A stretch of 64,000 nt of DNA, from the NCBI GenBank assembly GCA_965112735.1, contig OZ218950.1, positions 6,820,001 through 6,884,000 on the forward strand. The letters run 5' to 3'. The notes under the pieces are model-generated. The model searched no databases, had not been told where the DNA came from, and saw nothing but the letters and a program-made list of their open reading frames with translations. A program made the position numbers and the translations under genes. The number at the start of each line of letters is the position of its first letter. The first letter of the stretch is position 1. This DNA comes from Phaeosaccion multiseriatum. Lineage: Eukaryota; Ochrophyta, other classes. This document shows positions 42,880-52,752 of this stretch, piece after piece.

Positions 42880-45511
42880 CTCACGTCCCACTCGGACCCA
42901 CCGTTCCCATCGTCATGGGGGGTGCCTACCTCTCCTAAGTCGAGAGCTTTTTCAAGGCGGTGACGTGCCTGGCACCTCGTGGGAGGACCCACTTCTTCAG
43001 CCTTTCTGCTGCTCCTGTATCACCAACTGTTGCTGCTGCCGCTGCTGCTACTGCTGCTGTTGGAAAGCTGGCCAACTTGCTTTGAACTGACACAGATCGG
43101 CCCATCGCCTCTCGCGCCCCATCCTCCTCTGTGCTCTCTCTCCTCAGGCCAGCCCCAGCGGAGACAGCCTGCGAGCCATCGATAGGTGGCTCATTGAAAT
43201 GCTGAGGTAAGTAAAGGCCCCTGATCGGCCCTGACCGGGCAGAGTGCGAGTGCTCCCTTCGCTCCATTCGTCCTGGAGAGTTGCTTATTGTGCTATAGCC
43301 GAGTTGAAAGAATCGCTTAGTTCGATGGTGTGACTGACCTCCCTTCGTCCCGACCTTCCTCCATCCCCTCCCTCCCTCCCTCTCCCACACTCCCTCTTTC
43401 TCCTTCCCTCCTCACCCCCCTCCATCCCCCCCCCCCCCCTCCCTCTCCCACCCTCCTCACTCCCCTCCCCCACAAGCATGAGTGCTGAGGAGTCAGACCA
43501 ACTTGCTCCACCCGATGGAATCGACATCCTCCGCGGCGAGGGATTAACCGACACCCTCTTCCTTCAAGGCCTGGCCTCTCGCCGCGCTCGTCTATTATCC
43601 GGAGTGTCTCGAGTTGGCTTCATGTTACGCCTCATGGTAGAAGGGTGCTGTGACAGAGGCCTCACGGGGCGGGCCTTGCTGCAGCATGTGAATTGCGTCA
43701 TGCTCTTGCCGGCCTTTGTAGGGAGGCTGCCTGCCTCCAGCCCGGCGAGGCGTATGTATTATCGGGTTGTGGGGGGGGACGAGGACGAGGACGAGGAGGA
43801 GGAGGGGGAGGGGGGGGAGGGTTCCCGAGTCGAGGAGGAGTCAGCTGCTGCTGGTGGTGGTGCTGGTGGTGCTGGTGGTGCTGGTGGTGCTGGCGGTGCA
43901 TCGTTTACGTCTTTGACGGGGGAGCAAAGACTCGACCAGTTTATGGAGGTAAGCAAGCTCGCTCGAGGAAGTGTGGGGCGTATGTGGGGTCCTCGAGTAT
44001 TGCGATGAGAGGGAGGGGGTTAGGTAGCTCTTACGTACGTCAACAACCCCAACGAACCATTCGCCCTTCCGCGCTTTTGGCATGCGCCTTGCCCGCTCCC
44101 TCTTGCGTGTTTCTCGCATCCACCTCTCTGTCTCTCTCTCTGTCTCTCTCTTCTTGTGCTTCCCCTGCCCCTCACAGGTCTTCCAACTCGGTCTCGTGGA
44201 CGTTCTCGAGTGCTCTCCTGCCGACCTGGAAACCCCAGCTACCCAGGCCGCCGTGTCCTCCTTCCTCACCACATGGAAGGCCCCCCACCTCGCTATTGAC
44301 TATCTTAACATGCACCACTCACAACCCAGCGACTCACCCAATCAGGAGGAGGAGGAGGAGCACAAGGAGGAGGGAGAGGCGGGGCAAGAGGAGGAGGGGG
44401 AGGAGCGGGAGGAGCACGCTACCGTGCTTTCCACCTTCCGCCGCTGTCAAGAGAAGGACCTTCGCCGGAACCGCTTCCATCATGATGAGGACCAACCGCC
44501 GGAGGTGGGAGAGGAACATTCCGCGGTGCTGTCCCTCTTTCGCCGCTTCCTTCGGGCCTTGTTGTGCGTGTCCGGTGCCACCGGGAGGAAGGCTGAGACC
44601 ATTGAGGATATTCGCTTCCGGGACCCTGCCAACGTTGCACATCTAGCGCACTTCGACTCGGAGACCCGGCGCAAGTGGGAAGGCAAGCATCAAGTGTCGC
44701 TGCCAAGTAGTGCAGGGGTGGGTGGGTAGTGGGCTGCCGGGTTGGTTGGCTCGATGATTGGTTGGGTGGTTGGTAGGTTAATAACCCCCGTCTCCGCTCT
44801 GCCCTCCTTCCCTCCCTCCCTCCCTCCCTCCCTCCCTCCTCTCCAGACGCAGAAGGCGTGTTGGCAGGCACCACTGACGTTGAGAAGCTCTTCATGCTGG
44901 GTGAACATACCGAATCGTGCATGGGCTTCAAGGCCCAATGGCGGAGAGAGAACAGAGCTCTCTTGGCCTACCTCCTGCAGGGCAACTGCCGCCTGCTGCT
45001 CGTCGTGAAAGGCCATGACCAGGACTCTGACGATTCTGAAATCGACGTCAAGCCCAGCGCTCCCTCGCACCGTTCGGAGGAAGTTGTGCATGCCCGAGCC
45101 ATCGTTCGCCTCCTCGCGAGGAGAGACACAGGAGAGCCTGCCCTGTTCATGGAGAAGGTCTACTTTCAGCGACAGGGGCATGAGGACGAGGCCCTGCGGG
45201 CAGACATTTGGAAGCAGGCGGTGCAGCTGAGTGAGCAGATGAATGTGCCCGTGTACAGGGCCGGCAGCCGCATTCCTGCGCCTTCCTCCTCCTCCTCCTC
45301 CTCGTCTTCTCCTTCGGACGATGGTGCTGCGGTAAGAACGCACACGGAGCTGATTGAGTATGACGGCGTGTCTGACTTTGTGTGGTCGGACGGTGTCATC
45401 ACGTGCCGCAACGGAAGGTTCGCTCCCCAGTGCTTGCTCTGGCGCCAGAGAGGAAGAGGAGAGAGAGGAGAGACGCCGGCCATCGCCTTGGCCTGGCTGG
45501 CTTACTTCTAG
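41290..45511 (+). CDS. Large protein of unknown function with signal peptide
   Basis: Six exons: 41290-41991, 42106-42729, 43148-43206, 43477-43948, 44178-44682 and 44847-45511. The first 20 residues are strongly hydrophobic (FLPLLVLLLLRCSIA), indicating entry to the secretory route; plastid targeting through such a signal is possible but no clear FAP motif follows. The middle is helical with an Ala tract (19-mer copy at 42266) and an acidic Glu/Gly run. The C-terminal exon looks like a compact alpha/beta domain: CMGFKAQWRRENRALLAYLL, LLLVVKG, ARAIVRLLARRDTGEPALFM, then EALRADIWKQAVQLSEQMNV, somewhat like an acyltransferase fold, but no motif proves it. Intron 5 may use a GC donor (GAAG then GCAAGC). 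Not recognised. Confidence 0.7.
42266..42284 (+). repeat. Dispersed 19-mer copy in the unknown secreted gene
   Basis: CAGATGGTGATACAGCGGC, one mismatch, directly after a (GCA)n run, translated ADGDTAA. Confidence 0.9.
42838..42881. repeat. (TG)n microsatellite in an intron
   Basis: TG run in the intron after exon 2 of the unknown secreted gene; a second TG run adjoins it at 42821-42837. Confidence 0.9.
43011..43029 (-). repeat. Dispersed 19-mer copy in an intron
   Basis: Minus strand CAGTTGGTGATACAGGAGC, two mismatches, next to a GCAGCA tract, in an intron of the unknown secreted gene. Confidence 0.88.
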
Positions 45512-45573
45512 AGACAAGAGCGGACACGCCTTGGTCTGGCTGGCTTACTTCTAGAGACAAGAGTGGACACGTG
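45488..45573 (+). repeat. 43-bp tandem duplication across a stop codon
   Basis: Two copies (45488-45530 and 45531-45573) of a 43-bp unit containing CTGGCTGGCTTACTTCTAG differ at three or four sites. The first copy carries the TAG that ends the upstream gene; the second is 3' untranslated. Confidence 0.9.
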
Positions 45574-45729
45574 GCCTCTGCCTCTCCCTCTCTCTCTCTC
45601 TCTGTGTGTGTGTCATCTCTCAAGATAGAGCGGAGAGACATCTAAACATTCCTCGCCCTTTCATTGGGGCCTGGACTGGAGCTGGAACTTCTCACTTCAT
45701 CCTTACCACGGAAGGAGCACTACGTTGTC

Positions 45730-45939
45730 CTACTGACAGAAAGAGGGATGGAGAAGGGACGTACCGAGGAAGGACATACACATACTCGTTCGAGCAGTGT
45801 TCTCGCATCGTCGTCGCAGCTCCTGCCATGCGAATGTGGGAGTCTGGAGAGCCAACACGTGAAGCAACGCAATCACCACGGCAGCACTAGCAGACCAAAC
45901 AAACCAACCAGGGAGTGCCATGGCGAGGACTTCTCTCAT
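45730..45939 (-). CDS. Possible small membrane protein or first exon
   Basis: Minus-strand frame from ATG 45939 encodes one hydrophobic helix (GWFVWSASAAVVIALLHVLA) followed by a basic stretch (WQELRRRC) and a stop at 45730-45732. A GTACGT donor-like site near 45762 could make it the first exon of a longer gene. It is antisense to 3' flanking DNA of the upstream gene. Weak evidence. Confidence 0.25.
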   Translation of the reverse strand: MREVLAMALPGWFVWSASAAVVIALLHVLALQTPTFAWQELRRRCENTARTSMCMSFLGTSLLHPSFCQ

Positions 45940-46257
45940 CCCCGGCACGAACCTTGGAGCTCGAGCAGGCGGGGGTGGAGGTGGGGCTGTGGTTGCGGTT
46001 GTGGCATCCTCTCCTCTCCCTTTCTGGAGATCGTCTCCCAACGACGGGAGCGATTTTCGGTCCTTGTCCGAAGGCGGCCCAACCTCCACCCCGGGGCTCG
46101 ACCTCCACTCTGGGGGGGAGGGGGCAGGCCCAAGGCACTAGCCTGCCCTATAGCTTGGACGGACCATTCCGTCGATCGCTTGAGCTCGGAAGGACCCTTC
46201 AGTCTCTGAGCAGCGGATCGGTGGAGGACAGGACAGATGGGCAAGGGCTGCTCAAGG

Positions 46258-46370
46258 ACGGACAGAACAGTTCAGGACAGTTTAGGACAGTTCAGGACAG
46301 TTCAGGACAGTTCAGGACAGTTTAGGACAGTTTAGGACACTTCAGGACAGTTCAGGACAGTTTAGGACAT
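46258..46370 (+). repeat. AGGACAGTTC/AGGACAGTTT decamer array
   Basis: About eleven 10-bp units, alternating between TTC and TTT endings, one helical turn per unit. Confidence 0.92.
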
Positions 46371-46469
46371 GGGCTGCTTTAGGACGAAAAGGACGAAGGC
46401 ATCTCCTGTCTTTTTGCGTCAAAGTAGAAGTGAGCCCATCGCACCTCCACCACGACTAATGACTGACTG

Positions 46470-46640
46470 ACTGACTGACTGAGTGAGTGAGTGAGTGAGT
46501 GAGTGAGTGGGTGAGTGAGTGAGTGAGTGAGTGAGTGAGTGTGAGGAAGTGGGTTCGCGAGTGGTGAAGTGAGTCAGTGAGTGCGCGAGTGAGTGAGTCA
46601 GTGAGTGCGCAAGTGAGTGAGTGAGTTAGTGTGGGAGAGA
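46470..46640 (+). repeat. (GAGT)n-type repeat
   Basis: GAGT/GTGA tetranucleotides interspersed with GCGAGTGAGTCA variants. Confidence 0.9.
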
Positions 46641-47197
46641 GATGACTCCTCCTATGCATCATCAGAGGGGACGCGGAGGGAGGCCCTGATAGCGCGTGGC
46701 CCTGCTTCTCTTCCTTCCCATCGAGCCGGACGTAACGCCATGGTGAGCGAGTAGCTCTGTTGACAGACGTGGGGGGTTTAAATGTTTGAACGGGCCACGG
46801 CTCGACCCCTCCCTCCTTGTCGGGCGACTGGAGCGAAGCGCACAGCCACAGGCATATGGGTGGAGCGAGAGGAGCGATACTCACAGCAAGTAATTCGCAA
46901 CACCCACGGGCTTCTTTCTTGACATATTAACAGCTTTTCACTCCCTCGCTTCGACACCACAGCCCACAGCCGCCCGTTTACAGCTTTCCATTCTCCCACT
47001 CGCTCAATTCAGCCGCGCGCTCTCTCTCTGTCGCTGTCTCTCTCCGTCTCTCTCTCTCTCTCGCTGTGTGTGCTTGGGGGGGGGGCGGAGGACATACAAT
47101 ATATACAGTATCTATTATTTTCCTCTGCTGCTGCCGCTGCTGCTGCTGCTACTACTACTGCTGCTGCTGCTACTACTTCTGCTGCTGCTGCTGCTGC

Positions 47198-49303
47198 TTA
47201 CTCCTCTGTGTCCGCGGCGTCGCTCAGCTCAACCTCCTCCTCCTCCTCTCCACCTCTTCCTCCCTCACCCTCATCCTCACCCTCACCCTCGGCCTTCTTA
47301 TAACGGTACGTTTGTGCCACCCTGACAAAGACGAGGGTGCTGACCAACATGAAGCCTGCCAGGCACAACTGAAAGTACTCCAAGTGTCCTTCGTTGAGGT
47401 CCTCTGGCATCCAAGCAGAGCGAGTGGAGCCTTTAGGGGAGGAGTTGGCGAGTTTGATCAGAGGGATGGTAATCCACGCACTGAGGAAAGGAAGGGGCGG
47501 GGAGGGGAGGGGAGGGAAGGGAAGGGAAGGAAAGAGGGGGAGGGGAGGGGAGTGATGAGTGAGTGAATCTCTGCAAGTAGTCATGTGTCTGATTGAGTTG
47601 GTAAGCGCTTTCTATACTCCCTCCGCTTACATACCCGAGACTCCCTCCCTCCCTTCCTTCCTTCCTCTCTCCATCCCCCTCCCACGCTCCCTTCCACCCT
47701 CTCTCCCTCCCTTCCTCCCTCCCTCCCTCCCTCCCACCCTCCCTCCCACCCTCCCTCCCTTCCTTCCTTCCTCCCGCCCTCCCTCCCTCCCTCCCTCCCT
47801 CAACCTCCCCCATCCTTCAGCTTACTTACCCGAGGGCCGTGGTGAGGAGGTTAAGCGAGGCACTGAGACTCTTCATAGAGGCTGGAGCTTGGCTATAGAA
47901 GAACTCCATCGCTGTGACGGAGGCCAGCACCTGCAGAGGGAAGGAGGGAGGGAGCGAGGGAGGGAGGGAGGGAGGGAGGGAGGGAAGGCATCAGACTGTA
48001 AACGGTCAGTGAGCATCGCTGAGCAGATTCGAGGCAGCAGATGAAGAGAGAAGCGCCACCCCTGCCCCAAGCGATCAGAGCACCACAGCGAACAGGGGCT
48101 CTTCTCTCCCCTCCTCCCCTCCCCTCTCCTCTCCTCTCCTCCCCGCCCGTCCCCTCTCCTCCCCTCCCCTCTCCTGTCCTGTCCTCTCCTGTCCTCTCCT
48201 CTCCGCCTATCCCCTCTCCTCTCCTCTCCTCGCCTCCCCTCTCCTCTCCTCCCCTCCCCTCTCCTCTCCCCTCCTCCCCTCCCCTCTCATGCTCACGTGG
48301 CCTCATTCTCACCTCAGACGCGCCGATGACTGCGAATTGCGGTACCTGAGCATGCGAGTGAGTGGAGGTATATGGGCAGAGAGGCGAGGTGGAGGGAGGG
48401 AGTGGGGCGGTTGTGGGTGAGTGGGTGGGTGAGTGAGTTGACAAACTCGGTCGTACGCCACCACCAGTCCTATGCAGAACGGTAACCCCCCCCCTCCAAT
48501 CGCAATCCCATGGGCCATCATCACCAGTCCTATGGGCCACCATACCTGCCATAGAATGCTAAGCTCGGCTGCCTGAGGCACGTCATCACAGCGGATGCAC
48601 TCCACTCTGAGCAACCCGTCCGGGCCGAGGGAGGTACAGTCCGGCGCCAAGAGATGGCAGTGGGCGGGTTTGTCCGCCGCCTTCCCTGCCCCACCCCACA
48701 GCCTCTCCGCTGACCCCTGCTGATGCTCCTCCTCCTTCTCCTCCTGCTGCTGCTGCAGCTGCTCCTGCTGTGGCGGCTGTACAACCAACTGCTCTTGCGG
48801 CCTCTCCCCCTCCTCCCCCTCCTCCTCCTCCTCCTCCTCCTCCTCCTCCTCTTCCTCCTCCTCCTCCTCCTCCTCCTGCTGCTGCTGCTGCTGCTGCTCT
48901 CCAAGGAGCAAGGCGCGGTGCAGAAGGTCGCGACCAGCAGCAGATGCCACCTCCTGAAACTCAAACTCCTGCCCGGACCACTGCCCCCCTGCCCCCGGCT
49001 GGCGCTGCTGAAGCCGTTGTATCACCAACTGCTGCTGCTGGCGCTGCTGGTGCGGGCGGCGGGCTGCCCAGTAGAGCTGAAACTGATGAGGGTCATAGTC
49101 CTGAGGGCGTTGGCAGTTACTGATGTTGGCGATGCCCAAGGGCCACGCACCATCACCCCCCTGGGGCACGTGCTGCTTTCGAACGACTTCGAGAGCTGAG
49201 GGGGAGAGGGAGGGACGGACGGACGGACGGACGGAGAGAGGGAAGAGGAGTGGTAGACAGGAAGGAGAGAGGAACGAGGAGGAAGTGAGGGAGCAAGTTA
49301 GAG

Positions 49304-49348
<45 letters not shown>

Positions 49349-49657
49349 GTGAGTAAGTGAGGGAGTGAGGGAGTGGGTGGGTGACGGAGGGAGGGAGTGG
49401 GTCAGAAACGGAGAAGGTGAGGGAGGGAAAGAGGAAGAAACAGAAAGCGAGAGGGAGGGAGGGAAGGAGGACCCAAAATAACTACTAACACGAACACCAC
49501 CACCCCCTCTTACTCCTCCTCCCGTACCCGTACCTGCTGCCATACACATGGCTGTAGCTGCGAGGGCAAAGCCGCAGCCGATCTTCTGCAGCATGCTCAC
49601 GGCATATCCGCGCCGCCTCAGGGCTGGGTACACCATCCTGTGCCATTCGTTTGGATA

Positions 49658-49693
<36 letters not shown>

Positions 49694-50668
49694 ATATATA
49701 TATAATATATATAGAGGGGGAAGAGGGAGGGGGAAACGTTGAAACGGGTGACGAAAACCGTATCCCACACAGCAGTCGCCAGTCCACAGTCCACACCTCC
49801 CTCCTTTCCCTCCTCCCTCCCCCCCCCCGTCCCTCCCTCCTTCCTTATCGCACCTATCGAAGAGCGGCACGAGCAGCAAGATGGCTACCGTGTCGAACAA
49901 ACTCAGCGCACTCACTGGCAGCTTGAGCCCGCCAGGGAGCGTCAGTTTCATCAGACACCCCTGATTCTGAAACGACGTTGACATTTGTGAATACACGGCC
50001 CAGTACGGAACTTGCAGTGCGATGAAGGGCAGCAGCAGCAACACCTCCCTCACTGCCTCCACTTGGGAGTCCAGGAAACTTCCTCCTCGACTCCGCTTAG
50101 CCCTGTCCAGCCATCTGTACTTGACCTTGACCACCAGACCCTTCCCCTTCCCCCTAGTGCCCCCAGCCTCGGCTCCTGCTCCGGTCACTCCGGCTCCAAC
50201 CACCGCCCCCACCTCTGCCTCTGCTGCCTCTGCCGCCCCCAGTGCTACCCTCGACCACTGCTGCCCTCCTCGCTTGCCAAATGCGGCCTCACGGACAATC
50301 GCCATGGCTCTTGTGACGACGCTGCCGCTGGGAGGAGTGAAGACGTAGCCCGGTGTGCCCGCAAGAAACACGGCAATGGAGAGGGCCAGAAACACGGCAG
50401 GAATGCTGTACCCGACCGTAAAGCCTGCGTCGGGTGGGGAAGGTAGGGAGGGAGTCATATCATGTCCACGAGAGAAGCAGAGAGAGAGAGAGAGGGAGGG
50501 AGAGAGAGACAGAGAGAGGGACAGAGAGAGACAGATAGTGATAGAGAGATACAGAGACAGAGAGAGACAGTGAGAGAGAGAGACAGAGACAGAGAGAGAC
50601 AGACAGTGAGAGAGAGACAGAGACAGAGAGAGAGACAGACAGACACAGAGAGACAGACAGACAGAGAC

Positions 50669-50701
<33 letters not shown>

Positions 50702-52578
50702 GAGACAGGAGGACAGAGACGCGCACCCAGCTTTCTTAAGAGCCGTTCTGTCGTGCCTGCCTCTCCAAGAGTCACTCATTTGTGTGTGTGTACTCCCCAC
50801 CACGTCCGACTCTCCCCAAGTTGTGCCCTTTCTGCAAGGTCTCTCTCCCTCTCTCTCTCCCTGTCTCTCTCTCCTTCCCTCTCTCTCTCTCGCTTCCCTA
50901 CCGTTCTTCCCCCCCCCCCCCCCTCGCCTCTTTCTTTTTCCCTTTCTCCCTGCCCCCCCCTCGCCTCCCTCCGTTCCCTCTCTTCTCTTGCTTACCATAG
51001 TCCTTGCCGCCGAGGAAGGAGAGCCCGTACTGACACACATAGGCAATCGCCGTGTACGACACGAGGGCACCCAGGTTGATACTCCAGTAAAAGCTTAGGG
51101 TAGGGGTCGCAATTGAATAAGCAGTTGGCCATTCGGAGGGTGATAGTAGCGCGCATACGGTCCACATCAGGGTAGAGTGAGGGTGAGGGTGAGGGTGAGG
51201 TTGAGGGTAAGGGATAGGGTGAGGGTGAGGGTGGGGGTCAGAGTCAGGATGAGAGTGAGAGCGAGGGTGAGGGGGGGGGTCTCGTTCAAAGTGAGGGTGA
51301 GGGTGCGGATCAACAAGGTAAGGTTCAGGGTCAAGATCACGGTCAGGGTGAGGGTGAAGGTGAGTGTGAGGGTGAAGGTGAGGGTGAGGGTGAACGTGAG
51401 GGTGAGGGTGAGGGTCCAGGTCCCAGGAAATTGTCGAGAGACTTTTTCAAAGGCTGCAAGGGAGAGGTAAGGGGGAGGAGGTGGGCGAAAGAGGACAACT
51501 GGTTGAGAGCGACTCGACTTACAGATTGAAGAAGGAAGCCTTCTGCTTCCTTTGAATGGGGTCTGTATCACTAAACTGCTCCGCCCCAAAGGTGGAGACG
51601 TTGGGTTTAATTCCTCCGGTCCCGAGTGCAATGAGATACATTGCTGAGAAGACAAGGCCTGAGAGGGTGAGGCAAAGGACGGAAGGAGGAGGGAGTGATT
51701 ATGAGCGAGCCGGCAGTCTTTCGGGCCTAGAGAGGGGTGTGCGATGATTGTGAAACCGAAACCGAAACCGACGCGGCAGTGATGCTGCTTGGTCAGCGGC
51801 ACTAGTGCAGAGCTCTGGCAAGCATGGTGTGTCCAATTCATTCTTGTGCATGTCAATATCGTAGTGAGATGAGTGTAGGAGAGAGGCCTTCCTTTCCTCC
51901 TCGCCGATACTATCTGCCACCCTCTCCATACCTTCAGAGTTGCTGTGCGGGTTGGCGGCCCCCGTGACCATGAGCAAGCCGACTAAGTAGACGAGCGAGA
52001 GGAGGAGGATGGTCTTGAATCTGCCGAGATAGCTGTCTGCCAGCCACCCTCCCAGCAGGGGGGTTAGATAACACAGGCCCGACCAAAGTTGGAACTGAAT
52101 GTCAGCCTGGGGCATGGGTACGTGGTGTTAGAGGAGAACACGGTACGTGGCAGCGTCTCAGAGAGAGAAATCACCGGAGAAAGCGACCAGTTACCTCGCT
52201 GTCAGACAGATGGAGCCTTGTCTGAAAGAAGAGAATAAGGCTGCCGGCAAATCCGTAGTACGCGACTCTGCGTAGTACGATGGCAAGCAATGGGGGAGTC
52301 AAGAGAGACTTAGAGGAAAGAGGGGGGGTCGTATTCGGATGGCTTTCGGCTTGCAGGCAGGTATGCAAATTACTTGCGCCACTTCAAGCGACTGAGGTGC
52401 AGCTCCGGAAGGCCTGCATGGGCCCTTACCTCTCCGAGAACTCGCAAACTAAAATGGTGCCGGCCTTCTTCATCATAGTCTGGGGAGGAAGATGCTCCAC
52501 CCCCCTTTGCGGCGAGGACGACGCCGCCCCATGGTCTCCAAGCAGAGGCTCCCTACCGATATTGTCACTGCTGCTCAT
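47198..52578 (-). CDS. Proton-coupled peptide transporter, POT/PTR2 (SLC15) family
   Basis: Twelve-helix symporter for di/tripeptides (nitrate or other solutes in some plant members). About eleven exons on the minus strand from ATG 52578 to the stop at 47198. Family motifs in order: [14 protein letters not shown] (helix 1); [20 protein letters not shown] (helix 2 and loop); [20 protein letters not shown] (helix 4 signature); [12 protein letters not shown] (PTR2 signature); [18 protein letters not shown] (helix 7); [14 protein letters not shown] (helix 10). The exon at about 49190-48545 inserts roughly 200 residues of Gln- and Glu-rich sequence into the late external loop; it includes two 19-mer copies read as QLVIQR and QLVVQP. 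The tail is acidic. Introns hold GAGACA, GGGTGA and AT repeats. Confidence 0.9.
47642..47803. repeat. (CCCT/CTTC)n repeat in a POT intron
   Basis: Pyrimidine-rich tetranucleotide run in the last intron region of the peptide transporter. Confidence 0.88.
48096..48290. repeat. CCTCTC/CCTCCC repeat in a POT intron
   Basis: About 190 bp of degenerate CTCTCCTCCC units, purine-rich on the coding strand. Confidence 0.88.
48773..48791 (-). repeat. Dispersed 19-mer copy in the POT loop
   Basis: Minus strand CAGTTGGTTGTACAGCCGC, three mismatches, read in frame as QLVVQP. Confidence 0.8.
49013..49031 (-). repeat. Dispersed 19-mer copy in the POT loop
   Basis: Minus strand CAGTTGGTGATACAACGGC, one mismatch, after CAGCAGCAG, read as QLVIQR. 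Confidence 0.9.
49658..49713. repeat. (AT)n and TATAATATA repeat in a POT intron
   Basis: Alternating AT with inverted ATATAATATAT units, a strong contrast to the GC-rich surroundings; likely to form hairpins. Confidence 0.9.
50470..50712. repeat. (GAGACA)n-type repeat in a POT intron
   Basis: About 240 bp of GAGA, GACA and ACAGAGAGAC units. Confidence 0.92.
51176..51420 (+). repeat. (GGGTGA)n degenerate hexamer tract in a POT intron
   Basis: About 245 bp built on GGGTGA with GGGTCA, GGGTAA and GGGATA variants. G-rich on the plus strand and telomere-like in unit length, but not a TTAGGG-type array. Confidence 0.88.
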
Positions 52579-52752
52579 AAGATCATCCGCCGGTGATTCC
52601 TCCATATTTACGATGCAAAAGCGTCAACAAGAAAGAAGAGAGCTGTTCGCGTGTACGCCAACTGTTAGCCGCGGACCACCAACTCTGCACGCTTCCTTCG
52701 TCAGCTCGATCGCTCGATCCGTATCTCCGTTCGAGGAAGTCCCACCCCAACC
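52579..52752. promoter_or_regulatory. Shared intergenic promoter region, POT and SDHAF2-like genes
   Basis: Only 174 bp separates the divergent start codons, so the two genes must share promoter DNA. No specific element identified. Confidence 0.45.

Larger units (their letters stand above)
45512..47197. other. Intergenic, mostly simple repeats
   Basis: Contains the 43-bp duplication, a weak minus-strand frame at 45730-45939, a decamer array (about 46258-46370), a GAGT run (46470-46640), CT-rich DNA near 47020-47065 and trinucleotide CTG/CTA runs at 47128-47210. No solid gene outside the listed items. Confidence 0.5.

Noticed and set aside
43853-43902. GCTGGT repeat considered as another copy of the dispersed 19-mer
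   Set aside because: It shares only the GGTG core; simple hexamer repeat encoding Ala-Gly.
44334-45517. Minus-strand frames opposite the unknown secreted gene
   Set aside because: No start, splice or motif support; the plus exons join in phase.
51167-51856. 229-codon minus-strand frame rich in Leu-Thr
   Set aside because: Translation of the GGGTGA hexamer tract running through a splice junction; only the part with the POT motif [12 protein letters not shown] is real exon.
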